DNA from: Rhodanobacter sp. A1T4
GTDB lineage: Bacteria; Pseudomonadota; Gammaproteobacteria; Xanthomonadales; Rhodanobacteraceae
Assembly (NCBI RefSeq): GCF_014207185.1
Contig: NZ_JACHCP010000001.1
Location: 289,512 to 353,511 of the forward strand
Direction: 5' to 3'
DNA length: 64,000 nt
Shown here: positions 36,496-46,900 of the stretch, in pieces
Layout of the letters: the number at the start of each line of letters is the position of its first letter
How positions within the stretch are numbered: position 1 is the first letter of the stretch
Notes under the pieces: generated by a model
Seen by the model: the letters and a program-made list of their open reading frames with translations, nothing else
Told to the model about the DNA's origin: nothing
Database searches by the model: none
Program-made: the position numbers and the translations under genes

Positions 36496-37586
36496 GTTCG
36501 GTGGTGGTTGCGCCTGCCGCTGCATCGAAATCAGCGGTAACCGCTGTAACCGCCACCACGACCGGCATCGTTTTGCTCGGCACCGGTGTGGTCGGTGGTG
36601 CGTTGCTGAAGCTGCTGAACACACCGGCGGCGGCAAGCATTCGTCTCGTGGGTGCCGCCAACTCGCGTCGGCAGCATACGGATGCGGCAAGCCTCGCCAG
36701 CCGTACGCTGCGAGAGCAGTTGAACAACGATGGTGATATCCGCAATGACGCGGTGTTGCTGGCCGCACTGGATGCCAGCGGCGTATTGCACAAGGTCATT
36801 GTGGATGCCACCGCGAACACCGTATTGGCATCGCGCCACGCAGAGTGGCTGGCACGCGGCTATCACGTGGTTACCGCCAACAAGGCGTTGGCCGGCGGCG
36901 ACTTGTCGGGCTGGCGCGCACTGCAAGCGGCGACTGCGCAAGGTGCGCGTTACGGCGATTCCGCGACCGTCGGTGCGGGCTTGCCGGTGCTCTCAACATT
37001 GCGTCGCTTGCGTCAATGCGGCGACAGTCTGTTGACGCTGGAAGGCGTGTTCTCCGGTTCGCTGTCGTGGCTGTTCAATCAGTACGACGGCAACCAGCCG
37101 TTTTCCACCCTGCTGCTGGAAGCGCGCCGGTTGGGCTATACCGAGCCCGATCCACGCTCCGATCTCTCCGGCGACGACGTGGCCCGCAAGCTGCTGATCA
37201 TTGCCCGCAATGCAGGCTTCGCCCTGGGCGTCGATGAGGTACAGGTGGAAAGCCTGGTGCCCGAACCGCTGCGTGCGATAACGGCCGAGCAATTTCTGGC
37301 TCGGCGGACGGAGCTGGACGAACCGCTTGCCGCGCGTCATGCGGAAGCCAAATCACGCGGCAATGTGCTGCGCTTCCTCGCCCGTCTCAACCAGCGTGGC
37401 AAGGCGCGCGTCGGCATCGCCGAAGTCCCCGTTACCCATCCTGCCGCGCGCCTCTATGGCACCGACAACCAGTTCGCCCTCACCACCACCCGCTACAACA
37501 CCCAGCCGCTGGTCATTCAGGGGCCCGGGGCCGGTCCGGAAGTGACCGCGCAGGCGCTGCTCGGGGATGTGCTGGCCTTGCACTGA
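36492..37586 (+). CDS. hom: Homoserine dehydrogenase
   Basis: 364 residues. The NAD(P)-binding GIVLLGTGVVGGALLKLL lies near residue 25. VVTANKALAGGD and the catalytic domain with GVFSGSLSWLFNQY and ARRLGYTEPDPRSDLSGDDVARKLLI are typical of the homoserine dehydrogenase half of ThrA/MetL. There is no aspartokinase or ACT domain, so it is a stand-alone enzyme. It reduces aspartate semialdehyde to homoserine, the substrate of MetX, and overlaps metB by 4 nt. Confidence 0.93.
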   Translation: MSSVVVAPAAASKSAVTAVTATTTGIVLLGTGVVGGALLKLLNTPAAASIRLVGAANSRRQHTDAASLASRTLREQLNNDGDIRNDAVLLAALDASGVLHKVIVDATANTVLASRHAEWLARGYHVVTANKALAGGDLSGWRALQAATAQGARYGDSATVGAGLPVLSTLRRLRQCGDSLLTLEGVFSGSLSWLFNQYDGNQPFSTLLLEARRLGYTEPDPRSDLSGDDVARKLLIIARNAGFALGVDEVQVESLVPEPLRAITAEQFLARRTELDEPLAARHAEAKSRGNVLRFLARLNQRGKARVGIAEVPVTHPAARLYGTDNQFALTTTRYNTQPLVIQGPGAGPEVTAQALLGDVLALH

Positions 37587-37609
37587 CCCCGTTCCAGCGC
37601 GATTGTGCT

Positions 37610-37690
37610 TTTGGTAGGTTGGGTGGAGCGAAGCGATACCCAACAGCACGCTGCGATCGATAGGGGGCATCGTTTTTCTCAGCCCAACCC
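37610..37690. repeat. REP-like repeat after hom
   Basis: GGTAGGTTGGGTGGAGCGAAGCGATACCCAAC forms an imperfect hairpin (GTTGGGT.../...ACCCAAC), and CAGCCCAACCCCC near 37680 supplies a further complementary arm. The GGTAGGTTGGG start is shared with the palindrome at 3655. It lies between convergent hom and lysE genes. Confidence 0.55.
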
Positions 37691-37699
37691 CCGTGTTTT

Positions 37700-38335
37700 T
37701 CAGTGCTGACGACGCAGCGCAAGGTTGACGCCGAAACCCAGCAGTACGCCGCCACATATCCGATCCATCCATGTGGCCACATCGGGTCGCGATGAAAGCA
37801 GTCGGTAGATGCCGGCACCAAGCATCGCCAGCACCATCGACCAGCAGAGGCCTGTGCCGATGAAACTCAGGCCAAGCAGCAGCAAGCCAAACCGAGCGTG
37901 AGGCGCCTGCATGGAAACGAACGGCGGAAGAAAGGCGAGATAAAACAGCGCGACTTTCGGATTGAGCACGTTGGTCAACATGCCTTGTCGAAATGCGGCG
38001 GTAAACCCCTTTCCGCGTGTGACGGTCGCCTTGGGCTTGGCCTGTCGTATCAGCAGCATGCGCAGGCCGATCCAGCACAGATACGCCGCACCGATATACT
38101 TGAGAACGGCGAAGGCCAATGCCGAAGTCATCAGCAGCGCCGAGAGACCGACCACGGCGGCCACCGTGTGAACAAGGCACCCGGCATTGATACCGAGCGC
38201 CGCGCCAACACCGACCGCTCGTCCCTCGCGGCCACTACGCGCGAGGATGTAAAAAGTATCCAGACCCGGTGTGAGATTGAGAGCGACGCAGGCGAGTATA
38301 AAGGCGCTGAAATGCTTGATACCGTACATCGTCAC
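37700..38335 (-). CDS. LysE/RhtB family amino-acid exporter
   Basis: 211 residues, six predicted membrane segments, with the LysE-family front FILACVALNLTPGLDTFYILARSGREGR and a conserved GxxxG-rich second segment (GVGAALGINAGCLVHT). Members export lysine, homoserine, threonine or related compounds. Its location opposite the homoserine-forming genes makes homoserine or threonine export plausible but unproven. Confidence 0.88.
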   Translation of the reverse strand: MTMYGIKHFSAFILACVALNLTPGLDTFYILARSGREGRAVGVGAALGINAGCLVHTVAAVVGLSALLMTSALAFAVLKYIGAAYLCWIGLRMLLIRQAKPKATVTRGKGFTAAFRQGMLTNVLNPKVALFYLAFLPPFVSMQAPHARFGLLLLGLSFIGTGLCWSMVLAMLGAGIYRLLSSRPDVATWMDRICGGVLLGFGVNLALRRQH

Positions 38336-38353
38336 TGGTCGCTCAGTGGTCCG

Positions 38354-39988
38354 TTACGCGGGCGGCATAGCTTCGTCATGCGGACGGTTATGCGCGTCCT
38401 CGCATGCGGCTTCTATCGACGGCGTGCGCCAGCCCGACTTTACGCCCCACAGGTAGAACACCAGACCGATCACGGCGACCACGACCAGGTCGATGCCATA
38501 CGAGAGATAACCCTTGCCGCCGAAGATGGTGCTGCCGGCCCATGAGACAAGGGCAAGGGTGGGCAGGTAAGCAATCAGCCACCAGGCGCCTTTGATCTGT
38601 CGCGCGAAATCGTGCCAGCCGGTCTTGGCCTGATAGTAGAAATACACCGGCAGTGCCACGACCATCAGAAGGATGATTTCGCCAGTCAGCGGCCACTTGG
38701 CCCAGTACAGCAACTCGGTGGCCATGATGAAAGCGACACCGGCGAGCACGGGCAGGCCGGTGAGTCGGAAAGGTCGATGCATGTCCGGTGCGGTGTGGCG
38801 CAGGGTCATCACGCTGACCGGGCCGGTGAGGTAGGAGATGACCGTCGCCACCGAGATCACTGCCGCCAGCGTGCCCCAGCCGCGGAAGAAAAACAGGAAC
38901 AGGAACGACACCACCAGGTTCAGCCACATCGCCGGACGCGGTACGCCCCAGCGTGGATCGATGCGGCCCAGGATTTTCGGCAAGGTGCCGTTGCGCTCCA
39001 TACCGTAGATCATGCGTGCGGTGGTGGCGGTGTAGGTCATGCCGGTGCCGCTGGGGCTCACGAACGCATCGGCGTACAGCAGCATGGCCAGCCAGTGCAG
39101 GTTGACGATGATCGCCAGCTCAGCGAACGGCGAACGGAAATCGATGCCATGCCAGCCGGCCTTGGCCAGCATTTCCTGCGGCACCGCACCGATATACGCG
39201 ACCTGCAGAATCACATAGACGATGGTGGCGAGCCCGATCGAGCCCAGTACCGCGAACGGAATGCTCTTGCCCGGATTGCGCGCTTCGCCGGCCAGGTTCA
39301 CCGGACTTTGGAAGCCGTTGAAGCTGAAAACGATACCTGCCGTGGCGACGGCCGTGAGGATGGCGGGGAAGTCCAGCGCATGGGCGCCGCCATGAATACC
39401 CACCGAAAAATTCTCGCGATGAAAACCGCTGGCGATCAGTGCCAGGCCGGTCGCTGCGGGCACCACTAGTTTGAACACGGTGATCGCGGTGTTGGAGTGC
39501 GCGAACAGCTTCACGCTCCAGAAGTTGAGCAGGAAATACATGACTACCAGCACGGCGGCGATGCATAGTCCGATCGGCGCCAGCTCGCCATGTCCGTCGG
39601 GCATATGGATGTACAGCGCCTGCGCCCATGCAAACGGCCACGAAGCCATGTACTGCACCGACGCCTCCGCTTCCACCGGAATCACCGAGACGATCGCGAT
39701 CCAGTTCGCCCAGGCGCCGATGAAGCCGACCAGTGAGCCGTGCGAGTAGTGGCTATAGCGCACCATGCCGCCGGACTCGGGAAACATCGCGCCCAGTTCC
39801 GCGTAGGTCAGTGCGATGGTCATGATGATCGCCGCGCCCAGCACCCATGCCCACACCGCGCCGGGTCCGGCCAATCCGGCTGCGCGCCAAGCGCCAAACA
39901 GCCAGCCGGAGCCGATGATCGAACCCAGGCCGGTAAGCATCAGGGCGAAGGGGCCGACATCGCGTCGGATAGGGCTGGATGAGGACAT
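38354..39988 (-). CDS. APC family amino-acid permease
   Basis: 544 residues, about 12-14 membrane helices. The APC substrate motif is in GLGSIIGSGWLFGAWRAAGLAGPGA (first helix), with ALTYAELGAMFPESGG in helix 2. ATG 39988 has GGGAG about 7 nt upstream and begins MSSSSPIRRDVGP; the frame is open to 40048. An inner-membrane amino-acid/proton symporter or antiporter of unknown substrate, 19 nt from the LysE gene and codirectional with it. Confidence 0.9.
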   Translation of the reverse strand: MSSSSPIRRDVGPFALMLTGLGSIIGSGWLFGAWRAAGLAGPGAVWAWVLGAAIIMTIALTYAELGAMFPESGGMVRYSHYSHGSLVGFIGAWANWIAIVSVIPVEAEASVQYMASWPFAWAQALYIHMPDGHGELAPIGLCIAAVLVVMYFLLNFWSVKLFAHSNTAITVFKLVVPAATGLALIASGFHRENFSVGIHGGAHALDFPAILTAVATAGIVFSFNGFQSPVNLAGEARNPGKSIPFAVLGSIGLATIVYVILQVAYIGAVPQEMLAKAGWHGIDFRSPFAELAIIVNLHWLAMLLYADAFVSPSGTGMTYTATTARMIYGMERNGTLPKILGRIDPRWGVPRPAMWLNLVVSFLFLFFFRGWGTLAAVISVATVISYLTGPVSVMTLRHTAPDMHRPFRLTGLPVLAGVAFIMATELLYWAKWPLTGEIILLMVVALPVYFYYQAKTGWHDFARQIKGAWWLIAYLPTLALVSWAGSTIFGGKGYLSYGIDLVVVAVIGLVFYLWGVKSGWRTPSIEAACEDAHNRPHDEAMPPA

Positions 39989-40192
39989 GCAAGCTCCCGC
40001 AGTTTGAATCGATAGACCGCTCTGGAAGCGGCACAAGACCCGGATCATGACAGAGGGCGGCGCGGGCTGTCAGCCTGGGTATGTCATGGTGCGGTGCGGC
40101 GTGGAGACGTTCGGTGAGGTATGGGCGTCACAGCGGAGAGAGATGCTTTAAGGCATTTCCTGGGAGTGTGTCGCAAGGGTTCAGCGCCTCCC

Positions 40193-40266
40193 AAGCTCCT
40201 CTTGGGTGCGGGGGGAGGAGCTGAAAATTTTGCTCTCTCCTCTCTTGACAGGGGAGAGCTGGGGTG
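40193..40266. repeat. Tandem hairpin repeat downstream of serine dehydratase
   Basis: Two inverted repeats follow each other: AGCTCCTC...GGAGGAGCT (about 40193-40221) and CTCTCC...GGGGAGAG (about 40242-40266). The second, TCTCTTGACAGGGGAGAGCTGGGGTGGGG-like, has the look of a dispersed intergenic repeat common in proteobacterial genomes. It occupies the 250-bp gap between the permease and sdaA. No gene is seen here. Confidence 0.5.
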
Positions 40267-40303
40267 GGGTAGGCTCTTGCGACGTAGCTGCGCTACGCGA
40301 TCC

Positions 40304-41686
40304 TCAGCACTCGATCACATTCACCGCCAACCCGCCCCGTGACGTTTCCTTGTACTTGTCCTTCATGTCGCGTCCGGTATCTCGCATCGTCTTGATCACC
40401 TTGTCGAGCGAGACGTGGTGCTTGCCGTCGCTGCGCATGGCCATGCGGCTAGCGTTGATGGCCTTGACCGAACCCATTGCGTTGCGTTCGATGCAGGGAA
40501 TCTGCACCAGGCCACCGATCGGATCGCAAGTGAGGCCGAGGTTGTGTTCCATGCCGATCTCGGCGGCGCTCTCAACTTGCAGCATATTGCCGCCAAGTGC
40601 CGCGGTGAGTCCGCCGGCGGCCATCGAACAGGCCACGCCGACCTCGCCCTGGCAACCGACTTCGGCGCCGGAGATCGAGGCGTTTTCCTTGTAGAGAATG
40701 CCGATGGCGGCGGCGGTGAGCAGAAAGTCGATCACGCCGTCGTCGTTCGCCTTCGGGCAGAAGCGTTGGTAATAATGCAGCACCGCGGGCACGATGCCCG
40801 CCGCCCCATTGGTCGGCGCGGTGACGACGCGGCCGCCGGCGGCGTTTTCCTCGTTCACCGCCAGCGCGTAGAGATTCACCCAGTCGAGGATGGTCAGCGG
40901 ATCGCGCAGCGCGGCTTCGGGCTGGTCGCGCAGTTCGGCGGCCATCGCAGGGGCGCGGCGCGATACTTTCAAACCGCCGGGCAGCACGCCGGGCGAACGC
41001 AGCCCGCGTGCGACGCAGTCCTGCATCGCTTTCCAGATGGTCATCAGGCCGGCGCAGATTTCTTCTTCGCTGCGCCAGACTTTTTCGTTGGCCATGGTCA
41101 GCTGCGCGATGGTGAGGTTGTGCTTTTTGCACAGCGCCAGCATCTGATCGCCGGTGGAAAACGGGTAGGGCTGTTCCGTGGTGTCAGCGACGATGCGATC
41201 TTCCGCCGCCTCGTCGTTGTTGACCACGAAGCCGCCACCGACCGAATAGTAATCGCGGCTGGCCAGTTCGTTGTCGTCGGCGTCGTAAGCGGAAAAGCGC
41301 ATGCCGTTGGTATGGAACGGCAGCTTCTGGCGTTTGTTGAACACCAGATCGCGCTTTTCCTCGAACGCGATCATTTTCTTGCCGAGCAGCAGCAATTGAT
41401 GCGTGCTGCGGATGCGCTCGAGCGTCGCTGGGATGCGGTCGGGATCAACGCGATCGGGATGTTCGCCTTCCAGTCCCAGCAGCACGGCTTTGTCGGTGCC
41501 ATGGCCGCGGCCGGTCATGGCCAGTGAGCCGAACAGCTCGCAGCGCACGCGGGTGACACGATCCAGCATGCCGTTGTCGCCCAGCCAGCGTTCGGCAAAG
41601 CGGGCGGCAGCGCGCATCGGCCCGACCGTATGCGAGGAGGATGGCCCGATGCCGATCTTGAACAGGTCGAATACGCTAACGGCCAT
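40304..41686 (-). CDS. sdaA: L-serine ammonia-lyase (serine dehydratase), iron-sulfur type
   Basis: 460 residues, single-chain SdaA/SdaB. The beta domain begins [25 protein letters not shown]. The catalytic domain carries [17 protein letters not shown], and cysteines expected to hold the oxygen-labile [4Fe-4S] cluster occur in [19 protein letters not shown]. It converts L-serine to pyruvate and ammonia. Complete, normal length. Confidence 0.96.
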   Translation of the reverse strand: MAVSVFDLFKIGIGPSSSHTVGPMRAAARFAERWLGDNGMLDRVTRVRCELFGSLAMTGRGHGTDKAVLLGLEGEHPDRVDPDRIPATLERIRSTHQLLLLGKKMIAFEEKRDLVFNKRQKLPFHTNGMRFSAYDADDNELASRDYYSVGGGFVVNNDEAAEDRIVADTTEQPYPFSTGDQMLALCKKHNLTIAQLTMANEKVWRSEEEICAGLMTIWKAMQDCVARGLRSPGVLPGGLKVSRRAPAMAAELRDQPEAALRDPLTILDWVNLYALAVNEENAAGGRVVTAPTNGAAGIVPAVLHYYQRFCPKANDDGVIDFLLTAAAIGILYKENASISGAEVGCQGEVGVACSMAAGGLTAALGGNMLQVESAAEIGMEHNLGLTCDPIGGLVQIPCIERNAMGSVKAINASRMAMRSDGKHHVSLDKVIKTMRDTGRDMKDKYKETSRGGLAVNVIEC

Positions 41687-41753
41687 GGCTACGCTACTGA
41701 TCGATGGAGATGACCGGCTATTCTACGCGTCGCCGTCAGCCATTCGCAGCCGC

Positions 41754-41990
41754 ATGTCCGACCTGATCCTCTACCAGCGCGATTATTGTCATCTGTGCGA
41801 TCAGGCGCTGGCCGTGCTGGCCGAGGCGTCTGCGCCGGATTTCGACAGCGTTTGGGTCGACGACAGCGCGTTGCTGGCACAGCGCTACGGTACCCGGGTG
41901 CCTGTGTTGCGCGATGACCGCGATGGGCGCGAATTGGACTGGCCGTTTGACGCGACGCGCGTGCGCGCGTTTATCGGCGCCTTGCGCTAG
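41754..41990 (+). CDS. Glutaredoxin-like protein (DUF836 type)
   Basis: 78 residues with a thioredoxin fold and the motif YQRDYCHLCDQAL, whose CHLC is a CxxC redox site near residues 11-14; RVPVLRDD contains the cis-proline. The start at 41754 is chosen since the fold begins there; an in-frame ATG at 41685 overlaps the start of sdaA on the other strand. Probable cytoplasmic thiol oxidoreductase. Confidence 0.8.
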   Translation: MSDLILYQRDYCHLCDQALAVLAEASAPDFDSVWVDDSALLAQRYGTRVPVLRDDRDGRELDWPFDATRVRAFIGALR

Positions 41991-42029
41991 CGGCTCTATC
42001 ATTCGCCGCCAGCGCCGGTTCATCGCGGG

Positions 42030-42584
42030 TTATTTTGCGGCGAGCTGCAGATGTGCGATGACTTTGACGTCCGCCGCAATCACCGAGGTATCGGCGTAAT
42101 CGCCGCCGCCCACACCGAAGTCCAGGCGTTTCACCGTGCCGGCCACGTCCAGCACAGCGCCGGTGCCCTGCGGCTTGAAGGTTACGTTCAGTGTCACCGG
42201 CTTGGTCACACCGTGCAGGGTGAGGTTACCGTCGGCTATTACCTGCGCGCCGACCTGACGGAAGCCGGTGGTGACGAAATGCGCCTGCGGGAACTTGGCA
42301 ATATTGAAAAAGTCGGCGCCGGGCAGGGCGGTGTCGCGATCCTTGTCACCGGTTTTCGCGCTGACCAGATCGACATTCACATCAAATTTTGACGTGGCGA
42401 GATGCGCGGCATCGTAACTGATCGCAGCAGTCCATTTGCCGAACGTGCCGTTGAATCCGGCACCCTGGAACGTGCCGGCAAAGCCCAGTGTGCTGGCTGT
42501 CGGTTGCACGGTGTAATCGGCGGCGCCCGCGGCAACTGGCAATGCAAGAGTCAGTGTGAGTAGGGCGGATAAAAGAGCTTTCAT
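42030..42584 (-). CDS. YceI family periplasmic protein
   Basis: 184 residues; signal peptide to about residue 21 (AAGA|ADYTV). The lipocalin-like YceI fold is recognised by TASTLGFAGTFQGAGFNGTFGKW, DVNVDLVSAKTGDKDRDTALPGADFFN and LTLHGVTKPVTLNVTF. YceI proteins bind polyisoprenoid or amphiphilic molecules in the periplasm. It is the last gene of a reverse set with cytochrome b561 and a second YceI-like protein, a common arrangement. Confidence 0.93.
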   Translation of the reverse strand: MKALLSALLTLTLALPVAAGAADYTVQPTASTLGFAGTFQGAGFNGTFGKWTAAISYDAAHLATSKFDVNVDLVSAKTGDKDRDTALPGADFFNIAKFPQAHFVTTGFRQVGAQVIADGNLTLHGVTKPVTLNVTFKPQGTGAVLDVAGTVKRLDFGVGGGDYADTSVIAADVKVIAHLQLAAK

Positions 42585-42611
42585 CGAGGTTCTCCTGTCG
42601 AGCGGAAGTAT

Positions 42612-43172
42612 TTAGAGATCGCTGCGTGGACGGCCAAACGGCAGCATCCGGCGCAGCACATTATCTTTATCAAATACGTGGTGCTTCAGCGCGGCGCCGA
42701 CATGCACCACCAGCACGGCTACCAGAAACCAGAACAGGTATTCGTGCACGGCTAACACTGTGTCGGCGATGTTTTCATTCTTGGCCGCCAGCGACGGCAG
42801 GTTGAACAGCTTGAACCACTGCAGAGGCTTGCCACTGACGGAGTTGAACCACCAGCCGCTGAGAGGGATGGCGACGATCAGCACATACAGCACGCCGTGA
42901 ACGGCATGTGCTGCGAGCTGCTGCCAGTGCGGTCCGGGTTCATCCGGCGGGCGACGATCGATCAATCGCCACAGCACACGCAGCAGGAATAATGCGAGTA
43001 CGGTAAGGCCGATCGACTTGTGCAGTGCCAGCCAGTTGATCTTTTGCATGGGTCCGTGTGCCAGATCCATCAGCAGGCCGAAGATGCCGTTGCCGATAAT
43101 GGCCAGCGCCGTGATCCAGTGGAAGAACCGCGCCACTGAACCCCAACGACGATTATCGCTACGCAGACTCAT
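42612..43172 (-). CDS. Cytochrome b561 family protein
   Basis: 186 residues, four membrane helices with axial-histidine candidates in FFHWITALAIIGNGIFG, LHKSIGLTVL, HAVHGVLYVLI and VHEYLFWFLVAVLVVH. A di-haem inner-membrane electron carrier oxidising quinol. Its ATG overlaps the stop region of the upstream YceI-like gene (43169-43172), so they are coupled. Confidence 0.92.
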   Translation of the reverse strand: MSLRSDNRRWGSVARFFHWITALAIIGNGIFGLLMDLAHGPMQKINWLALHKSIGLTVLALFLLRVLWRLIDRRPPDEPGPHWQQLAAHAVHGVLYVLIVAIPLSGWWFNSVSGKPLQWFKLFNLPSLAAKNENIADTVLAVHEYLFWFLVAVLVVHVGAALKHHVFDKDNVLRRMLPFGRPRSDL

Positions 43173-43789
43173 GGCTTGTCCTTCTCTGAATTCTTGTCAT
43201 CATCGCCGCGGATGGCTTCCAGCTCCATCCAGATGGCGACATCGTGGCCAATCGAGTTGGCGAAGGCGTTAATGCCGTATGTTTCTCGCTGCAGCGAGGT
43301 GGTGGCAGAAAAGCCCGCGACGGTATGCAGGCCGTAGATGGTCCGGGCCACGCGGTTGAAAGTGAACACCAGGTCGACCGGTTTGGTAACACCATGAAGG
43401 GTCAACTGACCGTGCAGCACGCCATGCTGATTGTCCTTGCGCTCGGCGCTGGTGCTGACGAAATGGGCGTAGCGATCGTGCGCGCAGTCGAGCAGTGCCG
43501 GTTTGCATACGGCGGTGTTCCACTCGGCGTCGCCCATATCGACACTGGCCAGATCGATGTCCAGTTCGGTGGAAGCCGTGCTCCAGTCGTCCGGATCAAA
43601 CTGCAGCCAGCCACGAGCAATATGCAGACGTCCAAACGGCCGCGAGTAGCCATTGTGATCGATGCTGAAAACGATCTGGCTGTGTACGGAGTCATATTGG
43701 TAGCGATGACTTGCTGCATGCAGCACAAATGGCGCCCACAGCAGCGCCGCAGATAGCAACAGCCGGCGGATTTTTCGGGTTCGGAGCAT
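43169..43789 (-). CDS. Second YceI family protein
   Basis: 206 residues beginning MLRTRKIRRLLLSAALLWAP, a signal peptide ending near AASH. YceI features: YDSVHSQIVFSIDHNGYSRPFGRL, TELDIDLASVDMGDAEWN and LHGQLTLHGVTKPVDLVFTFN. It carries two cysteines (AVCKPALLDCAH) absent from the other copy. It starts the reverse set YceI-b561-YceI and is divergent from the sensor kinase, whose start lies 139 nt away. Confidence 0.88.
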   Translation of the reverse strand: MLRTRKIRRLLLSAALLWAPFVLHAASHRYQYDSVHSQIVFSIDHNGYSRPFGRLHIARGWLQFDPDDWSTASTELDIDLASVDMGDAEWNTAVCKPALLDCAHDRYAHFVSTSAERKDNQHGVLHGQLTLHGVTKPVDLVFTFNRVARTIYGLHTVAGFSATTSLQRETYGINAFANSIGHDVAIWMELEAIRGDDDKNSEKDKP

Positions 43790-43928
43790 GAAAGAGAGTC
43801 TGGCTGATCTTTCCTGGCCATGCCAGCATGCGGCGGCTGGACGCACTGTTTCGCTGGCACTCGCAAATGCTGTGCTCGCTGCCGTGGGCCGGTTTTGGCA
43901 TGATGAGCCAGGGTCGGGGGATTTCCGC

Positions 43929-46900
43929 ATGGCTGCATCGTTTTTGCGAAAGGTTGTTTTCGCGTTTATTTTGCTGATGTCTGTCGTCAATGGCAGGGCG
44001 GAAGCCGAATCGCTCACGCCGGTTGTGACAGCGCCGGCGGCACACATGCCGGCGATAACCTGGCCGATTTCAACTCTGCCCGCGCTGAATGCGCCAATGG
44101 TGAGAGCGCCCACACCGGAACCTCTGGCGACACCGCAGTTCCGTCGTTACGGTGTAGAAGACGGCGTATTGCGGGGGCAGGTCTACGCGGTGGCACAGGA
44201 TCATCATGGATTGATGTGGTTTGGTTCGGCCGGTGGGTTGATGCGCTATGACGGGGTCAGTTTCCAGACGTTTCGCAACGCGGCAGATGATCCGCGCTCG
44301 CTGCCGGCCAACACTACGTATGCGTTGTACGTTGATAGTGACAACAAGATCTGGGCCGGCGGCATCTCGACGGGTTTGATTGTCTACAACCAACAGACGG
44401 AGCGCTTCCAGCAGTGGGCGCATGACGACGCGACCCCGAACAGCCTTGCCGACAACGAAGTGTGGGGCATTACGCAGACCACCGACGGCGAATTATGGGT
44501 GGCGACCGGAGAGGGACTCGACCGCATGCGCAAGGATGGCCGCGGCTTCGATCATCTGCCGCTGGATGTCGATGGCAAGCATGCCGCGTCATTCGGCACC
44601 ACTCGCGCCCTGCTGGCTGAGTCCGATGGCCGGTTGTGGATCGGTACGGAAAGTGGACTCTATCTGCGTGACGCTAACGGCACGCTGCATCGCGTGCCGA
44701 TCGATCCCGCGTTTCACGGTGACATCGGCAAGGTCTGGCGTATCGAGGGCGGGCTCAGCGATGCCAGTCAGCGCGAAGTACGTGTTGCGGTAGAGGGTGG
44801 TCTGCTGATCATTGGCACCGATGGCGTGGCGCGTCCGTTTGCGCAGGATTCGTTATCTTCATTGCGTGTGATGAGCAGCACGCGTGATGCGCATGGCTGG
44901 CTGTGGATTGCCACGGTCAATGGCATGTTTCTGGACGAAGGTGATGGTCGGCTGCAGTCGATCACTGGCCAGCCGCTGCTGCCCGGTGGACTGCCCAGCA
45001 ACAGGATCTGGCAGACCATGCTGGATCGCGAAGGCGGGCTGTGGATCACCTTCGAGCAATCCAGCGTGGCGTATCTGCCGCCGGCGTGGGACGGCTTCAC
45101 CCGCTTTACCCATATCCCGGATGATCCCAGCAGCCTCACCGGCATCGTGGCTTCGGCGGTGCACCTTGCCCGCGATGGCCTGCTCTGGGTGGGAGGCAAC
45201 GATGGCTGGATCGACAAGCTGGACGTCAGCACCGGTCAGGTGACGCACGTCGTCAAGGATATGCATACGCAGATCATTGCCATGACCGAAGATCTGCGCG
45301 GCCGCCTTTGGATCGTCAGCCCAGGCGCATTGCATGTTTTCGATCACGGCAAACTTACGGCTATTCCACCCGGTGACGCGCCCATGGGGCGACCAGTGCA
45401 AATCGCGATTGGCGATGATGGAACAGTTTATGTGGGTTCCTGGAATGAAGGCGTTGTTGCGATCAATCCGGAAACGTTCGTCATCACGCCGGTGCTTCAC
45501 GAAACTTCCAATGCCACCGGGTCTTCTGACGACACTCTGACGCCTCAGCAGCTCAATTTCTATTCGGACCATCTCTGGTACGCCAACGCCGGCGGTTTGA
45601 TGCGGATGGATAACGCAACGCATAGGCTGGCGTTCGTGCGCGGTGTGCCCAAAGAGAGCATTTCCATTGTGGCTTTCGACGCTACGGGTTTTTGGCTGTC
45701 GACCGCGTCGGCAATCGATCACTATCGTTATGACAAAGGTGAGGCAACACGTGACGAGAGTATCGATGTAACCCACGAACCTTTCGTCGCCGATATGAGA
45801 GACCTGCAAGTGGATCGGCTTGGCCGTCTTTGGATATTCGCCGATCCAGGCCTGTTCCGATTCAATCCGCAGACACGCCGTTTCGAATCGTTCGGGCCAT
45901 CGCAAGGTTTGTCGAATGCGGACTTCATCAGTACGAGCAACGACAAGGCCAACGACGGTACGATATTCGCCGTGGTGAGTGCCGGCATGATGATGTTCCA
46001 GCCCGAACAGTTCACCTCACAAGACAATGCTACGCCGCCACCGCCGCTCACATTGACCAGCGTGAGCGTGCGCAAGGGGGGCGACGTTTATGTCATGCCG
46101 CTGGACGGCCGCACGGTGTCGTTGGGCTGGCGCGATCGGGATCTGCGGGTAGATGCGCGAGCGGCTTCTTTCATCAACCCGAAAGGCAACCATTACCGTT
46201 TCAAGCTGAGCGGTTTCGATACCGACTGGGTGGACGTGGATAGCCGCGGCGAGCGCGATTTTGCGGGGTTACCCGCAGGCACATACACCTTGAACGTGCA
46301 GGGTGCGGGCGAGAGCAGTTCCTGGAGTGGCCTGCCGATTCCGCTGCAGATCACGGTGCAGGCACCACCCTGGGATCGCTGGTGGGCGTGGGTATCGTAT
46401 GCGTTGCTGACGATAATCATCGCGGTGCTGATTCTTCGCAGTTGGCGCCGGCGTCTGGCGCAGCGGCATCGCATGCAGATGATTGAACAGCAGCGGCAGC
46501 TGGCTGAAGCGGCGAGTGCGGCGAAGACACAATTTCTGGCCACGCTCAGCCATGAAATACGCACGCCGATGACGGGCGTGATGGGCATGGCCGAGCTGAT
46601 GTTGACCACGCCGCTCACACCGTTGCAGCACGACTACACCAAAGCCATGCAGCGCTCCGGCGGCATGTTGCTCAAGCTGCTTAACGACGCGCTGGATCTG
46701 GCCCGCATCGAGGCGGGTCGGCTGGAGCTGGAGCCGGTGCCGTTCGATCCGCGCCAGTTGGTCGAGGACGTGACCCAACTGGAGCAAGGTCTGGCGCATA
46801 TGAAGGGCATCCGTTTTGTATTGGATGTCGCTGATGATCTGCCGCCGCGTTTGATCGGTGACGCGGTGCGCATCAAACAGGTGTTGCTGAATCTGGCGAA